39,415 nt of DNA from an uncultured Gemmatimonadota bacterium (lineage in GTDB: Bacteria > Gemmatimonadota > Gemmatimonadetes > Gemmatimonadales > Gemmatimonadaceae): positions 1-39,415 of the forward strand of contig CAMLIT010000029.1 in assembly GCA_946480295.1 (NCBI GenBank). Reading direction: 5' to 3'. Under the pieces are notes generated by a model. The model had not been told where the DNA came from. It made no database searches and was given only the letters and a program-made list of their open reading frames with translations. This document shows positions 32,035 to 39,415 of this stretch, piece by piece (positions within the stretch are counted from its first letter, which is position 1; the number at the start of each line of letters is the position of its first letter). A program made the position numbers and the translations under genes.

Positions 32035-34500
32035 ATGTCGCTCGCTTCGACGCTGCACGCCTGCACGTTTCGCCTGACGCCGACGCTCCTTCTCGCGCTC
32101 CTCGCCGTCGGCTGCGCGTCCACCGCGCGAACGCCCGAGCCGCCGCGACCCGCCGCGCCTCGTTATGCGCTCGTGCCGTGGCCGCGCCACCTCGTCGCGC
32201 GCTCCGGCGCGTTCCAGCTCGATCGCGACACGCGCATCTTCCTCGCCGACCCCGCGGACTCGTCGCTGCGCACGGTCGCCGACCTCCTCGCCCTTCCCCT
32301 GCGCTCGGCCTCCGGACTGCCGCTCCCCATCGCGCAGGGATCGCCGAACGAGGGCGCGTTGAACGCGATCGTGCTGCGACTGGACTCGGCCTCGTTCGGG
32401 CCGACGGCGAGCGACGAGAGCTATCGTCTCGTCGTGGACGACCGCGGCGCCGCGCTCACCGCCCGCACGCCCGCCGGCCTCCTCGACGGTGTCGAGACGC
32501 TGCGCCAGCTCCTGCCGGCGTCGCTCGGGCGCAGCGTGCGCGCGCTCGCGCCGTGGGGCGCCGACAGCGGCCACACCGTCAGCCTCGCCGCGCTGCCGGG
32601 GCCGACCCGCTGGAGCATCCCCGCCGTCGAGATCGAGGACGCGCCGCGCTTCCGCTACCGCGGCATCCTGCTCGACGTCGCGCGCCACTACTTCCCGCCG
32701 GAGTTCCTGAAGAAGCTCGTCGACGTGATGGCGCTCTACAAGTTCGACGCGCTGCAGCTTCACCTCACCGACGACCAGGGGTGGCGCATCGAGATCCGGA
32801 AGTACCCGAAGCTCACCGAGGTCGGCGCCTGGCGGAAGGAGACGCAGCTCGGCAGCGACGGCGACCGGTACGTCGGCGATGGCAAGCCGCATGGCGGCTT
32901 CTATTCGCAGGCGCAGATCCGCGATCTCGTCGCTTACGCCGCGGCGCGCCACGTCACGATCGTCCCCGAGATCGAGATGCCCGGGCACGCGCAGGCCGCG
33001 CTCGCCGCGTACCCCGAGCTCTCGTGCACCGGCGGTCCGTTCGAGGTCTCGACCACCTGGGGCGTGCACGAGGACATCTTCTGCCCGAGCGAGAAGACCT
33101 TCGCCTTCCTCGAGGACGTGTTGAGGGAAGTGATGGAGCTCTTCCCCAGCCAGTACATCCACATCGGCGGCGACGAGGTGCCGAAGACGCGCTGGAAGGC
33201 GAGCGCGCTCGCGCAGGAGGTCATGCGGCGCGAGGGACTGAAGAACGAGGAGGAGCTCCAGAGCTACTTCGTGAAGCGCATCGAGCGCTTCCTCTCCGCG
33301 CACGGCCGCAAGCTGATCGGCTGGGACGAGATCCTCGAGGGCGGGATCGCGCCCGAGGCGACGGTGATGTCGTGGCGCGGGATCCAGGGCGGGATCACGG
33401 CCGCGAAGCAGGGGCACGACGTCATCATGACGCCGACCGACTACGCGTACCTCGATCAGTATCAGGGCGACCCCTCGCAGGAGCCGCTCGCCATCGGCGG
33501 CTTCCTCCCGTTCGACAGCGTCTACGCGTGGAACCCCTCGGTGCCCGCCGAGCTGACCCCCGCCGAGGCGGCACACATCATCGGCGCGCAGGGCAACCTG
33601 TGGACCGAGCACGTCGCCACGCCACAGCACGCGGAGTACATGCTCTTCCCGCGCATGCTCGCGATGGCGGAGGTCTTCTGGACGCCGCAGGACGAGCGGA
33701 GCTGGAACGGCTTCGTCGCGCGGGTCCCCGCCCAGCTCCAGCGCCTCGACGCGCTCGGCGTCGGCTATCGTGTCTCCGAGCCGTCGGGGCTCGTCAGCGA
33801 CCGCAAGGTGCTCGAAGACCACGCGCGCGTGACGCTCTCCACCCTCGACCCGCGCGCGGTCATCCGCTACACCACCGACGGCTCGGCGCCCACGCCGTCG
33901 TCGCCGCGCTACAGCGGACCGTTCGACGTGCACGTCGGGGACACGGCCGCGGTCGTGAGCGCGCGGACGTTCCTCCCGGACGGGCGGGCGAGCACGGTCG
34001 CGCGCGAGCGCATCGCGCGCGCGACCTGGCAGCCGGCGGTGCACGTGGACGCGGCCGCGCTCCAGCCGGGGCTCGCCTACGCCTACGCCGAGAGCACCTT
34101 CGCCGCGGCCGACGACGTGCGGAAGGCGGCGCCGAGTCGTACCGGCACCGTGTCCGACGTGCGGCTGCGCGGCGACGAGCGCGCCGAGCAGTACGGCGTG
34201 CACCTCACCGGGTATGTGCGCGTGCCGGCGGACGCACTCTATACGTACTATCTCGCGTCGGACGACGGGGCGAAGCTCCGCCTCGACGACCAGGTGGTCA
34301 TCGATCACGACGGCCAGCACGGCGCGACGGAGAAGCAGGGGCAGGTCGCGCTGCGCGCCGGCCTGCACGCGTTCGACCTGGTGTACTTCCAGGCGGGCGG
34401 CGGGGCCGCCCTGCGGCTCGACGTCTCCGCGCCCGGGCTGCCGAAGCGGGCGGTGCCGAGCGAGTGGTTCGTCCATGCCGGTCAGGCCGGCGGTCGGTGA
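32035..34500 (+). CDS. GH20 beta-N-acetylhexosaminidase lipoprotein with C-terminal PA14-like domain (821 aa)
   Basis: Lipobox LALLAVG then Cys27. GH20b domain (about 40-190), then the catalytic barrel: RGILLDVARHYFPPEF, LHLTDDQGWRIEIRKYPKL, EIEMPGHAQAALAAYPEL and the catalytic Asp380-Glu381 pair in GGDEVPKTRW, with LWTEHV later. C-terminal extras: a chitobiase-type beta domain (IRYTTDGSAPTPSSPRYSG) and a PA14-like sugar-binding domain (YYLASDDGAKLRLDDQVVID). It removes terminal GlcNAc/GalNAc from chitin or glycoprotein oligosaccharides. ATG 32035 gives the signal peptide; it lies 82 bases after GH3. Upstream in-frame codons overlap GH3 and were rejected. Confidence 0.95.
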   Translation: MSLASTLHACTFRLTPTLLLALLAVGCASTARTPEPPRPAAPRYALVPWPRHLVARSGAFQLDRDTRIFLADPADSSLRTVADLLALPLRSASGLPLPIAQGSPNEGALNAIVLRLDSASFGPTASDESYRLVVDDRGAALTARTPAGLLDGVETLRQLLPASLGRSVRALAPWGADSGHTVSLAALPGPTRWSIPAVEIEDAPRFRYRGILLDVARHYFPPEFLKKLVDVMALYKFDALQLHLTDDQGWRIEIRKYPKLTEVGAWRKETQLGSDGDRYVGDGKPHGGFYSQAQIRDLVAYAAARHVTIVPEIEMPGHAQAALAAYPELSCTGGPFEVSTTWGVHEDIFCPSEKTFAFLEDVLREVMELFPSQYIHIGGDEVPKTRWKASALAQEVMRREGLKNEEELQSYFVKRIERFLSAHGRKLIGWDEILEGGIAPEATVMSWRGIQGGITAAKQGHDVIMTPTDYAYLDQYQGDPSQEPLAIGGFLPFDSVYAWNPSVPAELTPAEAAHIIGAQGNLWTEHVATPQHAEYMLFPRMLAMAEVFWTPQDERSWNGFVARVPAQLQRLDALGVGYRVSEPSGLVSDRKVLEDHARVTLSTLDPRAVIRYTTDGSAPTPSSPRYSGPFDVHVGDTAAVVSARTFLPDGRASTVARERIARATWQPAVHVDAAALQPGLAYAYAESTFAAADDVRKAAPSRTGTVSDVRLRGDERAEQYGVHLTGYVRVPADALYTYYLASDDGAKLRLDDQVVIDHDGQHGATEKQGQVALRAGLHAFDLVYFQAGGGAALRLDVSAPGLPKRAVPSEWFVHAGQAGGR

Positions 34501-34553
34501 CCCGCCGCGGGTCTCTCCGGTTTGGCGGTGTGAACAGTCGGAGGACCATCCTC

Positions 34554-35279
34554 ATGCAGCGACAGACATTCTCGCCGAGTCGGCACGCCACGCTCCTGCG
34601 CACGGCGGCGGCGTGCCTCGCCACCCTCGCCCTCGCCGCGTGCTCGGCCGGCGACAGCACCTCGCCCGGCGGCGCCGCGCTCCGGGTCATCAACGCCAGC
34701 AACGCCGCACTGTCGGTGGCGGTCGACGGCAGCACGCGCCTCGCCTCGCTCACGCCGGCGGCCATCTCGACTCCGATCAACATCGCGCCGGGCGCGCGTC
34801 GCCTCGAGCTCCGCACGGCCAGCGGTGACGTCGCCGCGAGCCTGGACGTGCAGGCCGGGACCGGGGTCGCCCTGGTCGAGGTTCATCGCAGCAGCGCCTC
34901 GTCGGACCTCAGCGCGTCCGTCGTTCCCGACACCGGGGCGATTCCCGCGGCGGGCAAGTCCAAGCTGCGCGTGCTCCATCTGGCGACGTCGATGCCGGAC
35001 GTGGACATCTGGCGGATCCAGCCCGACTATGCCGATCCGGTCCGCTTCATGTTCCCGTTCCCCCTCGGTGCCTCGTCGTCGTACATCCAGAGCACCGCGG
35101 GACACTGGACCGTGATCGTCACCACGCCGGTGAGCACGTGGGATCCGGCGACGGCGAACGACGTGATGGCGCACGCCATCACGCAGCTCGCGATCGACGT
35201 CCCGGCCGATCACGCGTACACCGTCGCGTTCATGGACGACGGGTCCGGCGGCGTGAAGCTCGTGCCGATCACCGACTGA
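34554..35279 (+). CDS. DUF4397-domain lipoprotein (241 aa)
   Basis: ATG 34554 with GGAGG nine bases upstream. Lipobox LALAA then Cys30 (the hydrophobic stretch AAACLATLALAAC). Two DUF4397-type beta repeats: LRVINASNAALSVAVDGS with INIAPGARRLELRT, and LRVLHLATSMPDVDIWRIQP. These domains are common in secreted proteins of soil bacteria and have no known activity. It is the last gene of the sigma/anti-sigma/GH3/GH20 run and is followed by a strong terminator. Confidence 0.87.
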   Translation: MQRQTFSPSRHATLLRTAAACLATLALAACSAGDSTSPGGAALRVINASNAALSVAVDGSTRLASLTPAAISTPINIAPGARRLELRTASGDVAASLDVQAGTGVALVEVHRSSASSDLSASVVPDTGAIPAAGKSKLRVLHLATSMPDVDIWRIQPDYADPVRFMFPFPLGASSSYIQSTAGHWTVIVTTPVSTWDPATANDVMAHAITQLAIDVPADHAYTVAFMDDGSGGVKLVPITD

Positions 35280-35304
35280 GCGCGCGGTCGTCGCGATCGC
35301 ACGA

Positions 35305-35348
35305 ACGAAGACGGGCGCGGGGAGGCATCTCCCCGCGCCCGTCTTCGT
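35305..35348. terminator. Strong bidirectional hairpin terminator
   Basis: A perfect 20-base stem (35305-35324 with 35329-35348) encloses a four-base GCAT loop. The left arm starts ACGAAGACGGGCGCGG. There is no long T tract, but the stem is very stable. It sits 26 bases after the DUF4397 gene and 26 bases after the end of the small minus-strand gene, so it can serve both convergent units. Confidence 0.85.
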
Positions 35349-35373
35349 GACGCCGCCGGTGCGGCGCCCAGCG

Positions 35374-35529
35374 TCAGGTCGTGCGGCGACCCACGCCCAT
35401 GCGCCAGGCCGTGAGGGCGACACCGACGGCCAGCAGCACGAGCGCCATCATCATGTCGCCGCGCTGGAAGGCGCGGAACGCCATGAACAGCCAGAAGCAC
35501 AGCAGGACGAGAACGATCGGGGTGCGCAT
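35374..35529 (-). CDS. Small two-helix membrane protein (51 aa)
   Basis: ATG 35529 with GAGG eight bases upstream. The protein is a hairpin of two membrane helices: IVLVLLCFWLFMAF (residues 5-18) and MMALVLLAVGVALTAW (about 26-41), joined by a charged RAFQRGD turn and ending in a basic tail. The frame extends further upstream, but that part looks non-coding. It is followed by the strong terminator. Not recognised; small hydrophobic proteins like this are easily missed by gene callers. Confidence 0.6.
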   Translation of the reverse strand: MRTPIVLVLLCFWLFMAFRAFQRGDMMMALVLLAVGVALTAWRMGVGRRTT

Positions 35530-36230
35530 CGCGCGATCCTCGAGAAGTGGAGTGGGGCCGAGGTGCGTCCGTGGGTAGGTGGACGGAGCTGCAAGGGAGT
35601 CGGCCTGCCCCTGAAGGGAACGAACGCCGGCAGACCCGCGCCGGCATCCCCTCGCCGTAATACGATCGAGGTGCCCGGAGGCAACGCGTGCCAAACGCGA
35701 ACGGGTGGGGCGAACAACCGAAGACCGATTCGCTAAAGACCGTCGAACGTGCGGTGAAACCAGTACTTCAGCTTGCATCGCGGCTGACGCAGCATATGAC
35801 CGCGTACGTGTTTGTTGGCCTCGCCCGCGGAGCCGAACCCACAGCAGCAGCCTGTCAGCTCGGAGGCGGCCTTCCGGGGCCGCCCAACACGCAACAAAAT
35901 AAGGAATAGCCGGTCCCGGTCGCGCTAAGGCGACTCCTGCAGTGGACTGCATCGAATGTCAGTGCTCTTCGCTCGACAGCATATCTGGCCAAAGGGACCA
36001 CCGCCGCTTGGATTCGACCGTTCTAATAGGCGCGGCCGCAGTGTCCAATAGCACAATGGCTCGGTATCGGGGCACCCACTTGCACGCAGAAGACACGAAG
36101 GACAAGTTAGGCGTCACTTGGCGGCGCCTGGAGCGGCCGACATTTCTGGCATTCTCTGTGGCACTTCTCTATCGCCGCAAGAGACTTTGTTACGATCCTT
36201 CTAGGTGCCGGACCACTTACCGCCTCATGA
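35530..36230. other. Gene-free left flank of the low-GC island
   Basis: There is no supportable gene in these 700 bases; the short open frames show no protein character. Base composition drops visibly from about 35.64 kb rightward. Contents: a GGCGGCC/GGCCGCC hairpin with a six-base loop (35865-35884), an inverted repeat TGCAGT-GG-ACTGCA (35938-35951) and an isolated GTTAGGC (36106-36112). TACGAT at 36191-36196 is a possible -10 for the next gene; no good -35 was found. It may be decayed DNA from an insertion event. Confidence 0.5.
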
Positions 36231-37214
36231 ATGGCAAAAGCCATACGACCTACGCGCTATCCCGCGCTGCTGATCGCACAGAACAACCATAGGTTCTACT
36301 TCACGACAATTCCTGTTGACGATCTCTTTTCGTCGTGCTTCGTGGCTCGCAGGGACGAGGATCCTGTGATGGGATTTCAACGCGCCTTGAATGAGTCGCG
36401 GGCTGACGACATCGCAGCCTATTTGGCGGCGGGTGCTGGGTCGATTCCGAGTAATGTCGTCCTGTCAGCACAGGAGAGCGCAGAATTTTCCTACGACCGC
36501 CGCACGAAGTCGATTTCGTTCGCCCGGACTGCTGGAGCTTTCTTGGTGCTCGATGGTCAGCATCGACTTTGGGGTTATCAGAAGTGCTCTGTGCGACATC
36601 GCGTGCCGGTCGCGATCTACGACGGCTTAGGCCGTGCGGAGGAGGCGAAGCTGTTCATCGATATCAACACGACTCAGCGCGGCGTTCCGGCTGCGCTGTT
36701 GTTGGATATCAAGAACCTCGCAGAGATCGAGTCGGCCAAGGATAACCATCTGCGTCAGCTATTTGATCGGCTCAACAGCGATCCCAGATCGCCCATGGTC
36801 GGCAGGCTTAGCGCCTCGCAGTCGTTGAGTGGAAAAATCTCACGCGTCACTTTCAATCGGGCAGTCGGAAATGCTTTGGATGCAGGAGTCCTACTGGATG
36901 CGGCGCCGGAGAATCGGTATAAGCTCATTCTGAATTACTTGAACGCGCTAGATGCTGAACTGAGCGACGACACTCTCCTGACACGTTCCGCATTCTTCGA
37001 AGCCGTGTTCGAGGTCTTTGATGAGGTCGTGAAGAATGCCATCGCAACACACCGGAACGCGAAGCAGGAATCCATCCAGCGAATCGTCCAGCCCATCGCA
37101 CGCCTGAATTTCTATGGTACCGGGGGACGTGCGATCCTGAGCAAGAAGGCGATCGTCACCTCAATGCAGGCGACGTTGCGTCAACACTCGCCGATTTCCT
37201 CCGACATGCTGTGA
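36231..37214 (+). CDS. DGQHR-domain (DndB-like) protein (327 aa)
   Basis: Carries the defining motif LDGQHRLWGYQ (DGQHR at residues 108-112) followed by FIDINTTQRGVPAALLLDI (143-161), both typical of the DGQHR/DndB family. This family is distantly ParB-like and is linked to DNA phosphorothioation and other DNA-modification systems. The N-terminus begins AKAIRPTRYPALLIAQNNHR. The C-terminal half is helical (NYLNALDAELSDDTLLTRSA). No Shine-Dalgarno precedes ATG 36231. The next gene overlaps its stop (GTGA). No dndA, C, D, E or ptr genes are nearby. Codon use is much less GC-biased than in flanking genes, indicating horizontal transfer. Its molecular role here is unknown. Confidence 0.87.
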   Translation: MAKAIRPTRYPALLIAQNNHRFYFTTIPVDDLFSSCFVARRDEDPVMGFQRALNESRADDIAAYLAAGAGSIPSNVVLSAQESAEFSYDRRTKSISFARTAGAFLVLDGQHRLWGYQKCSVRHRVPVAIYDGLGRAEEAKLFIDINTTQRGVPAALLLDIKNLAEIESAKDNHLRQLFDRLNSDPRSPMVGRLSASQSLSGKISRVTFNRAVGNALDAGVLLDAAPENRYKLILNYLNALDAELSDDTLLTRSAFFEAVFEVFDEVVKNAIATHRNAKQESIQRIVQPIARLNFYGTGGRAILSKKAIVTSMQATLRQHSPISSDML

Positions 37215-38230
37215 CAATTCCGAAAGGCGCGGTCTGGCAGAGCCTGCGTCAGCGGGCGCTCGCTGCGATCCCGATTGGGACGGTGTTGCCTTACAAAGAG
37301 CCTACTTCCCTTTCCAAGTGGCAGAGCACCGGTTCGTATGTCGTCACCGGAGCTTCCAGCAAGCGCTTTTCCGTCATCGTGCCGTCTGTCGACTTGGGTG
37401 CCGCACTATTGTGTGAGAGCGAGTATTTCCTCGATCATGCAACCGAGCAGCAGGCCGATATTTGGGCGCAGCTCAGGGCCAACGGATGGGGAAGCCCAGC
37501 GTGGCAGGTCGTGAGCTTCTACTATTGGGCGTACTATCTCGCCATGGCCCTGACTCGTCTATTGGGTGACACCGTGTGGTTCGTGGACAGCGAGGCTGCA
37601 TCGCGATTGTCCAAGTTGGGACCAGCTGGGTCTCCGAGCCCAGGAGCTGGGACGTTTCGCGTGGAGTGTGGTCCCTTCGTCAGCGCGACTGAACGCGAAT
37701 TGTACCTAACCAAGGCTTCGGGCAGAGTACACGATCAACTTTGGAAGACCTGGGCCCGGACTCTCGATCGCTTACTCTCGGGCATCCCGAAAGGCGCGGG
37801 CGACGCCAACGAAGAGCGGTTCTATCTAGCGCAACAGCGAGCAAACCACGCGCTGTCACCGGAGTGGCCGAGCAAGCTGCGAAATCTGGTGAATTATCGG
37901 CCCGGCTACGGCTACTGTGCCGTCCGGAAGACAGGAGTGCTGGAAAGTCTCCGCTTCGTTGAATCGGATGCGCCGGCTGACGTTTCGGACGTGATAAGCC
38001 GGTTCGAGGCGAACGTACTAGCTATACGGGCTGGGTTCTCACTTGAGGATCAACCGAAGCTGGCAGTTAAGGCTCTGATCCACCTCGCGTTCTTGCTGCA
38101 CGCCACCGTGCGCGAGCTGCATTCCGAGCTACTGGTCCGGCATTCGGTCGACCCGCGCTGGGCCAGGGATCGTCGGAGCTTTGTGCAGGAGTGGTGCACA
38201 ATCCCGGACGGGGGCGAGTGGCCGCTCTAA
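37211..38230 (+). CDS. Uncharacterised helical protein coupled to the DGQHR gene, possibly HEPN/YaaC-like (339 aa)
   Basis: GTG start overlapping the DGQHR stop by four bases. I do not recognise the family with confidence. A Trp/Tyr-rich helix SPAWQVVSFYYWAYYLAMAL (residues 95-114) followed by TRLLGD resembles the first helices of HEPN and YaaC-like proteins, where a YY-x2-Y pattern is frequent. SKLRNLVNYRPGYGY (221-235) and IHLAFLLHATVRELHSELLV (290-309) are other conserved-looking blocks; the last has Arg-x2-His and Arg-x-His patterns (RELH, VRHS) that could be an RNase site. No signal peptide; the hydrophobic helix may be buried rather than a membrane segment. Same low-GC codon use as its partner. 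Confidence 0.8.
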   Translation: MTIPKGAVWQSLRQRALAAIPIGTVLPYKEPTSLSKWQSTGSYVVTGASSKRFSVIVPSVDLGAALLCESEYFLDHATEQQADIWAQLRANGWGSPAWQVVSFYYWAYYLAMALTRLLGDTVWFVDSEAASRLSKLGPAGSPSPGAGTFRVECGPFVSATERELYLTKASGRVHDQLWKTWARTLDRLLSGIPKGAGDANEERFYLAQQRANHALSPEWPSKLRNLVNYRPGYGYCAVRKTGVLESLRFVESDAPADVSDVISRFEANVLAIRAGFSLEDQPKLAVKALIHLAFLLHATVRELHSELLVRHSVDPRWARDRRSFVQEWCTIPDGGEWPL

Positions 38231-38512
38231 CACGTTTGTGGTGCGGGCCGATGGACGACATCTTCGGGCTTCAACTTCTGCCTTGCATCGAGTTGAGTCG
38301 TTCATGGCTGCGCATGCTGATTCTGGGACGTTTGCGATGCGAAGATCTCTGCCCACAGGATCGTTTATCGCTCGTAACGCTTACACGTGCTGCATCTAGT
38401 ACTGCGCCGTCCGGCGTCGTGACTTCGCCACTTACGCGTAAGCTCCGTCGACATGGAGGCCCGCTGGTCTTGTGGAGTGTGTACGGTGAGAGCTGGAACG
38501 CCAAGACTACCG
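38231..38512. other. Right flank of the island, no gene seen
   Basis: The 282 bases hold no credible gene. A perfect 12-base palindrome CTTACGCGTAAG lies at 38431-38442, about 70 bases ahead of the next gene, and may be an operator or mark the island edge. Confidence 0.45.
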
Positions 38513-39355
38513 ATGCCAGCGACGCAGGTCGAGAAGGGTGAGCGGTTCCGCGCGCTGCACGCGCGGTCCGGCGCGTTCGTCATTCCCAATCCGTGGGACG
38601 CGGGCACGGCGCGCATCCTGACGCAGCTCGGCTTCGAGGCGCTGACCACGACCAGCGCCGGGCTGGCGTTCACGCTCGGCAAGCGCGACGGCACCGGCGC
38701 CGTCACGCGCGACGAGACGCTCGCCAACGCGAAGGCGATCGTCGACGCGACGGAGCTGCCCGTGGCGGCCGACCTGGAGAACGGCTTCGGCGACGCGCCG
38801 GAAACGGTCGCCGAGACGATCCGCCTCGCGAGCGAGGCGGGGCTCGTCGGCGGCTCCATCGAGGACAGCACCGGCGATCCGGCGCGGCCGATCCACGACT
38901 TCGATCACGCGGTGGAGCGCGTGGCGGCGGCCGCCGACGCGGCGCGCGCGCTCCCCGTTCCCTTCGTGCTCGTCGCCCGCGCCGAGAACCACCTGCACGG
39001 ACGCCGCGACCTGGACGATACGATCCGCCGCCTCCAGGCTTTCGAGCGCGCCGGCGCCGACGTGCTCTTCGCGCCGGGCGTCGTCCGGCGCGACGGCATC
39101 GCCGCGATCTGCGCCGCCGTGCGCAAGCCGGTGAACGTGCTCGTCGGGCTCACCGGCACGACGGACGCCCCGGAGACCGTCGCCGAGCTCGCCGCGTTAG
39201 GCGTGCGGCGCATCAGCGTGGGATCGGCGCTCACCCGCGCCGCCCTCGGCGCCCTGGTCCGCGCGGCACGGGAGGTCCGCGAGCGCGGCACCTTCACCTT
39301 CACGGCGGACGCGCTTCCGTTCGCGGAGGCGACGCGGCTGACGACGGGCGGGTGA
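38513..39355 (+). CDS. Isocitrate lyase/PEP mutase-family enzyme (280 aa)
   Basis: The ICL/PEPM superfamily TIM barrel: FVIPNPWDAGTARILTQLGF, ALTTTSAGLAFTLGKRDG, VAADLENGFGDAPETVAETI (Asp-x-Glu-x-Gly metal region), GLVGGSIEDSTGD, FVLVARAENHLHGRRDLDDT, AGADVLFAPGVV and the late PVNVLVGL. The pattern fits the oxaloacetate decarboxylase/phosphonopyruvate hydrolase-like branch often annotated as isocitrate lyase/phosphoenolpyruvate mutase family. The active-site Cys of isocitrate lyase (KKCGH) is absent, so C-C bond lysis of isocitrate is unlikely. ATG 38513 gives normal length; the frame extends into island DNA upstream. High-GC codon use marks the return to chromosomal background. Confidence 0.9.
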   Translation: MPATQVEKGERFRALHARSGAFVIPNPWDAGTARILTQLGFEALTTTSAGLAFTLGKRDGTGAVTRDETLANAKAIVDATELPVAADLENGFGDAPETVAETIRLASEAGLVGGSIEDSTGDPARPIHDFDHAVERVAAAADAARALPVPFVLVARAENHLHGRRDLDDTIRRLQAFERAGADVLFAPGVVRRDGIAAICAAVRKPVNVLVGLTGTTDAPETVAELAALGVRRISVGSALTRAALGALVRAAREVRERGTFTFTADALPFAEATRLTTGG

Positions 39356-39415
39356 CCTCCTCGCCGCGAGGTCGCCGACGTCCTTCTCGTCGACCAGCTC
39401 CGCGGCCACACCGGC
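39356..39415. other. Window edge, no gene called
   Basis: The last 60 bases contain a minus-strand stretch that reads like protein (AAELVDEKDVGDLAARR) and could be the end of a gene beyond the edge, but its frame runs on into the preceding gene, so it is not called. Confidence 0.3.

Larger units (their letters stand above)
35640..38512. mobile_element. Low-GC genomic island (boundaries approximate)
   Basis: Composition changes abruptly from strongly GC-rich to near-balanced at about 35.64 kb and returns at about 38.5 kb. The segment holds only the DGQHR pair and non-coding DNA. No integrase, transposase, tRNA or long flanking direct repeat was seen, so the transfer mechanism is unknown. Confidence 0.55.

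Noticed and set aside
31825..34476. An 883-codon open frame on the minus strand
   Set aside because: Antisense to the GH20 gene, low-complexity Arg/His/Glu composition, no recognisable domain.
35688..36292. Small open frames in the left flank of the island
   Set aside because: No ribosome sites, no protein-like composition, and they overlap hairpins or the next gene's start.
35640..38512. Flanking direct repeats marking an integrated element
   Set aside because: No repeat longer than about 7 bases could be found by eye at the two composition boundaries, and no integrase or tRNA is present.
39197..39409. A minus-strand gene end at the right window edge
   Set aside because: The frame would overlap the convergent PEP mutase-family gene by over 150 bases and its only protein-like part is about 17 residues.

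Overview
The window comes from the chromosome of a very GC-rich, Gram-negative, soil-type bacterium. Three things point to Gemmatimonadota (Gemmatimonas/Gemmatirosa-like), but this is inferred from gene content and style and is not proven: many lipoproteins and Tat/Sec-exported proteins, futalosine-pathway menaquinone genes, and sigma/anti-sigma pairs next to exported enzymes. No rRNA, tRNA, CRISPR array or intact insertion sequence was seen.

Left part (1-10.8 kb): an edge-truncated unknown protein and a lipoprotein; a sugar-porter MFS transporter followed by an exported esterase, with a CRP-like palindrome upstream; a soluble PAS-PAS hybrid-less histidine kinase; an MFS exporter divergent from a TylF-type methyltransferase; and a compact ArsR regulator/AHSA1/DoxX-like operon whose promoter overlaps a clear inverted repeat and appears to yield a leaderless mRNA.

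Middle part (10.8-23.5 kb): a repeat-bearing spacer; a single-domain response regulator; the ybaK-mqnB-mqnD operon; a DinB-like exported protein; an aquaglyceroporin; a lipoprotein; a minus-strand operon of a Tat-exported gluconate-dehydrogenase-subunit-3 protein, a GMC oxidoreductase with a four-cysteine motif and a lipoprotein phosphoesterase; a HExxH lipoprotein; a decayed outer-membrane-barrel pseudogene; an OmpA-like lipoprotein; and an ECF sigma/anti-sigma pair.

The ECF sigma gene is divergent from a Tat-exported phosphoesterase fused to a blue-copper domain. Both directions carry the same ECF-type promoter (GGAAT, 18 bases, GTCT), which suggests a self-contained envelope-stress circuit. 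Next come a nitrilase-family hydrolase, a Phd/zeta toxin-antitoxin pair whose kinase has Arg in place of the P-loop Lys, a beta-propeller lipoprotein, and a second sigma/anti-sigma pair heading a run of glycan-degrading lipoproteins (GH3, GH20) and a DUF4397 lipoprotein. This run ends at a 20-bp perfect-stem terminator.

Right part (about 35.6-38.5 kb): a visibly lower-GC island with a 700-base non-coding stretch and a translationally coupled gene pair, a DGQHR-domain (DndB-like) protein and an unrecognised helical, possibly HEPN/YaaC-like protein. This is the best candidate for an undescribed, possibly defence-related system. High-GC chromosome resumes at 38.5 kb with a PEP mutase/isocitrate lyase-family enzyme.
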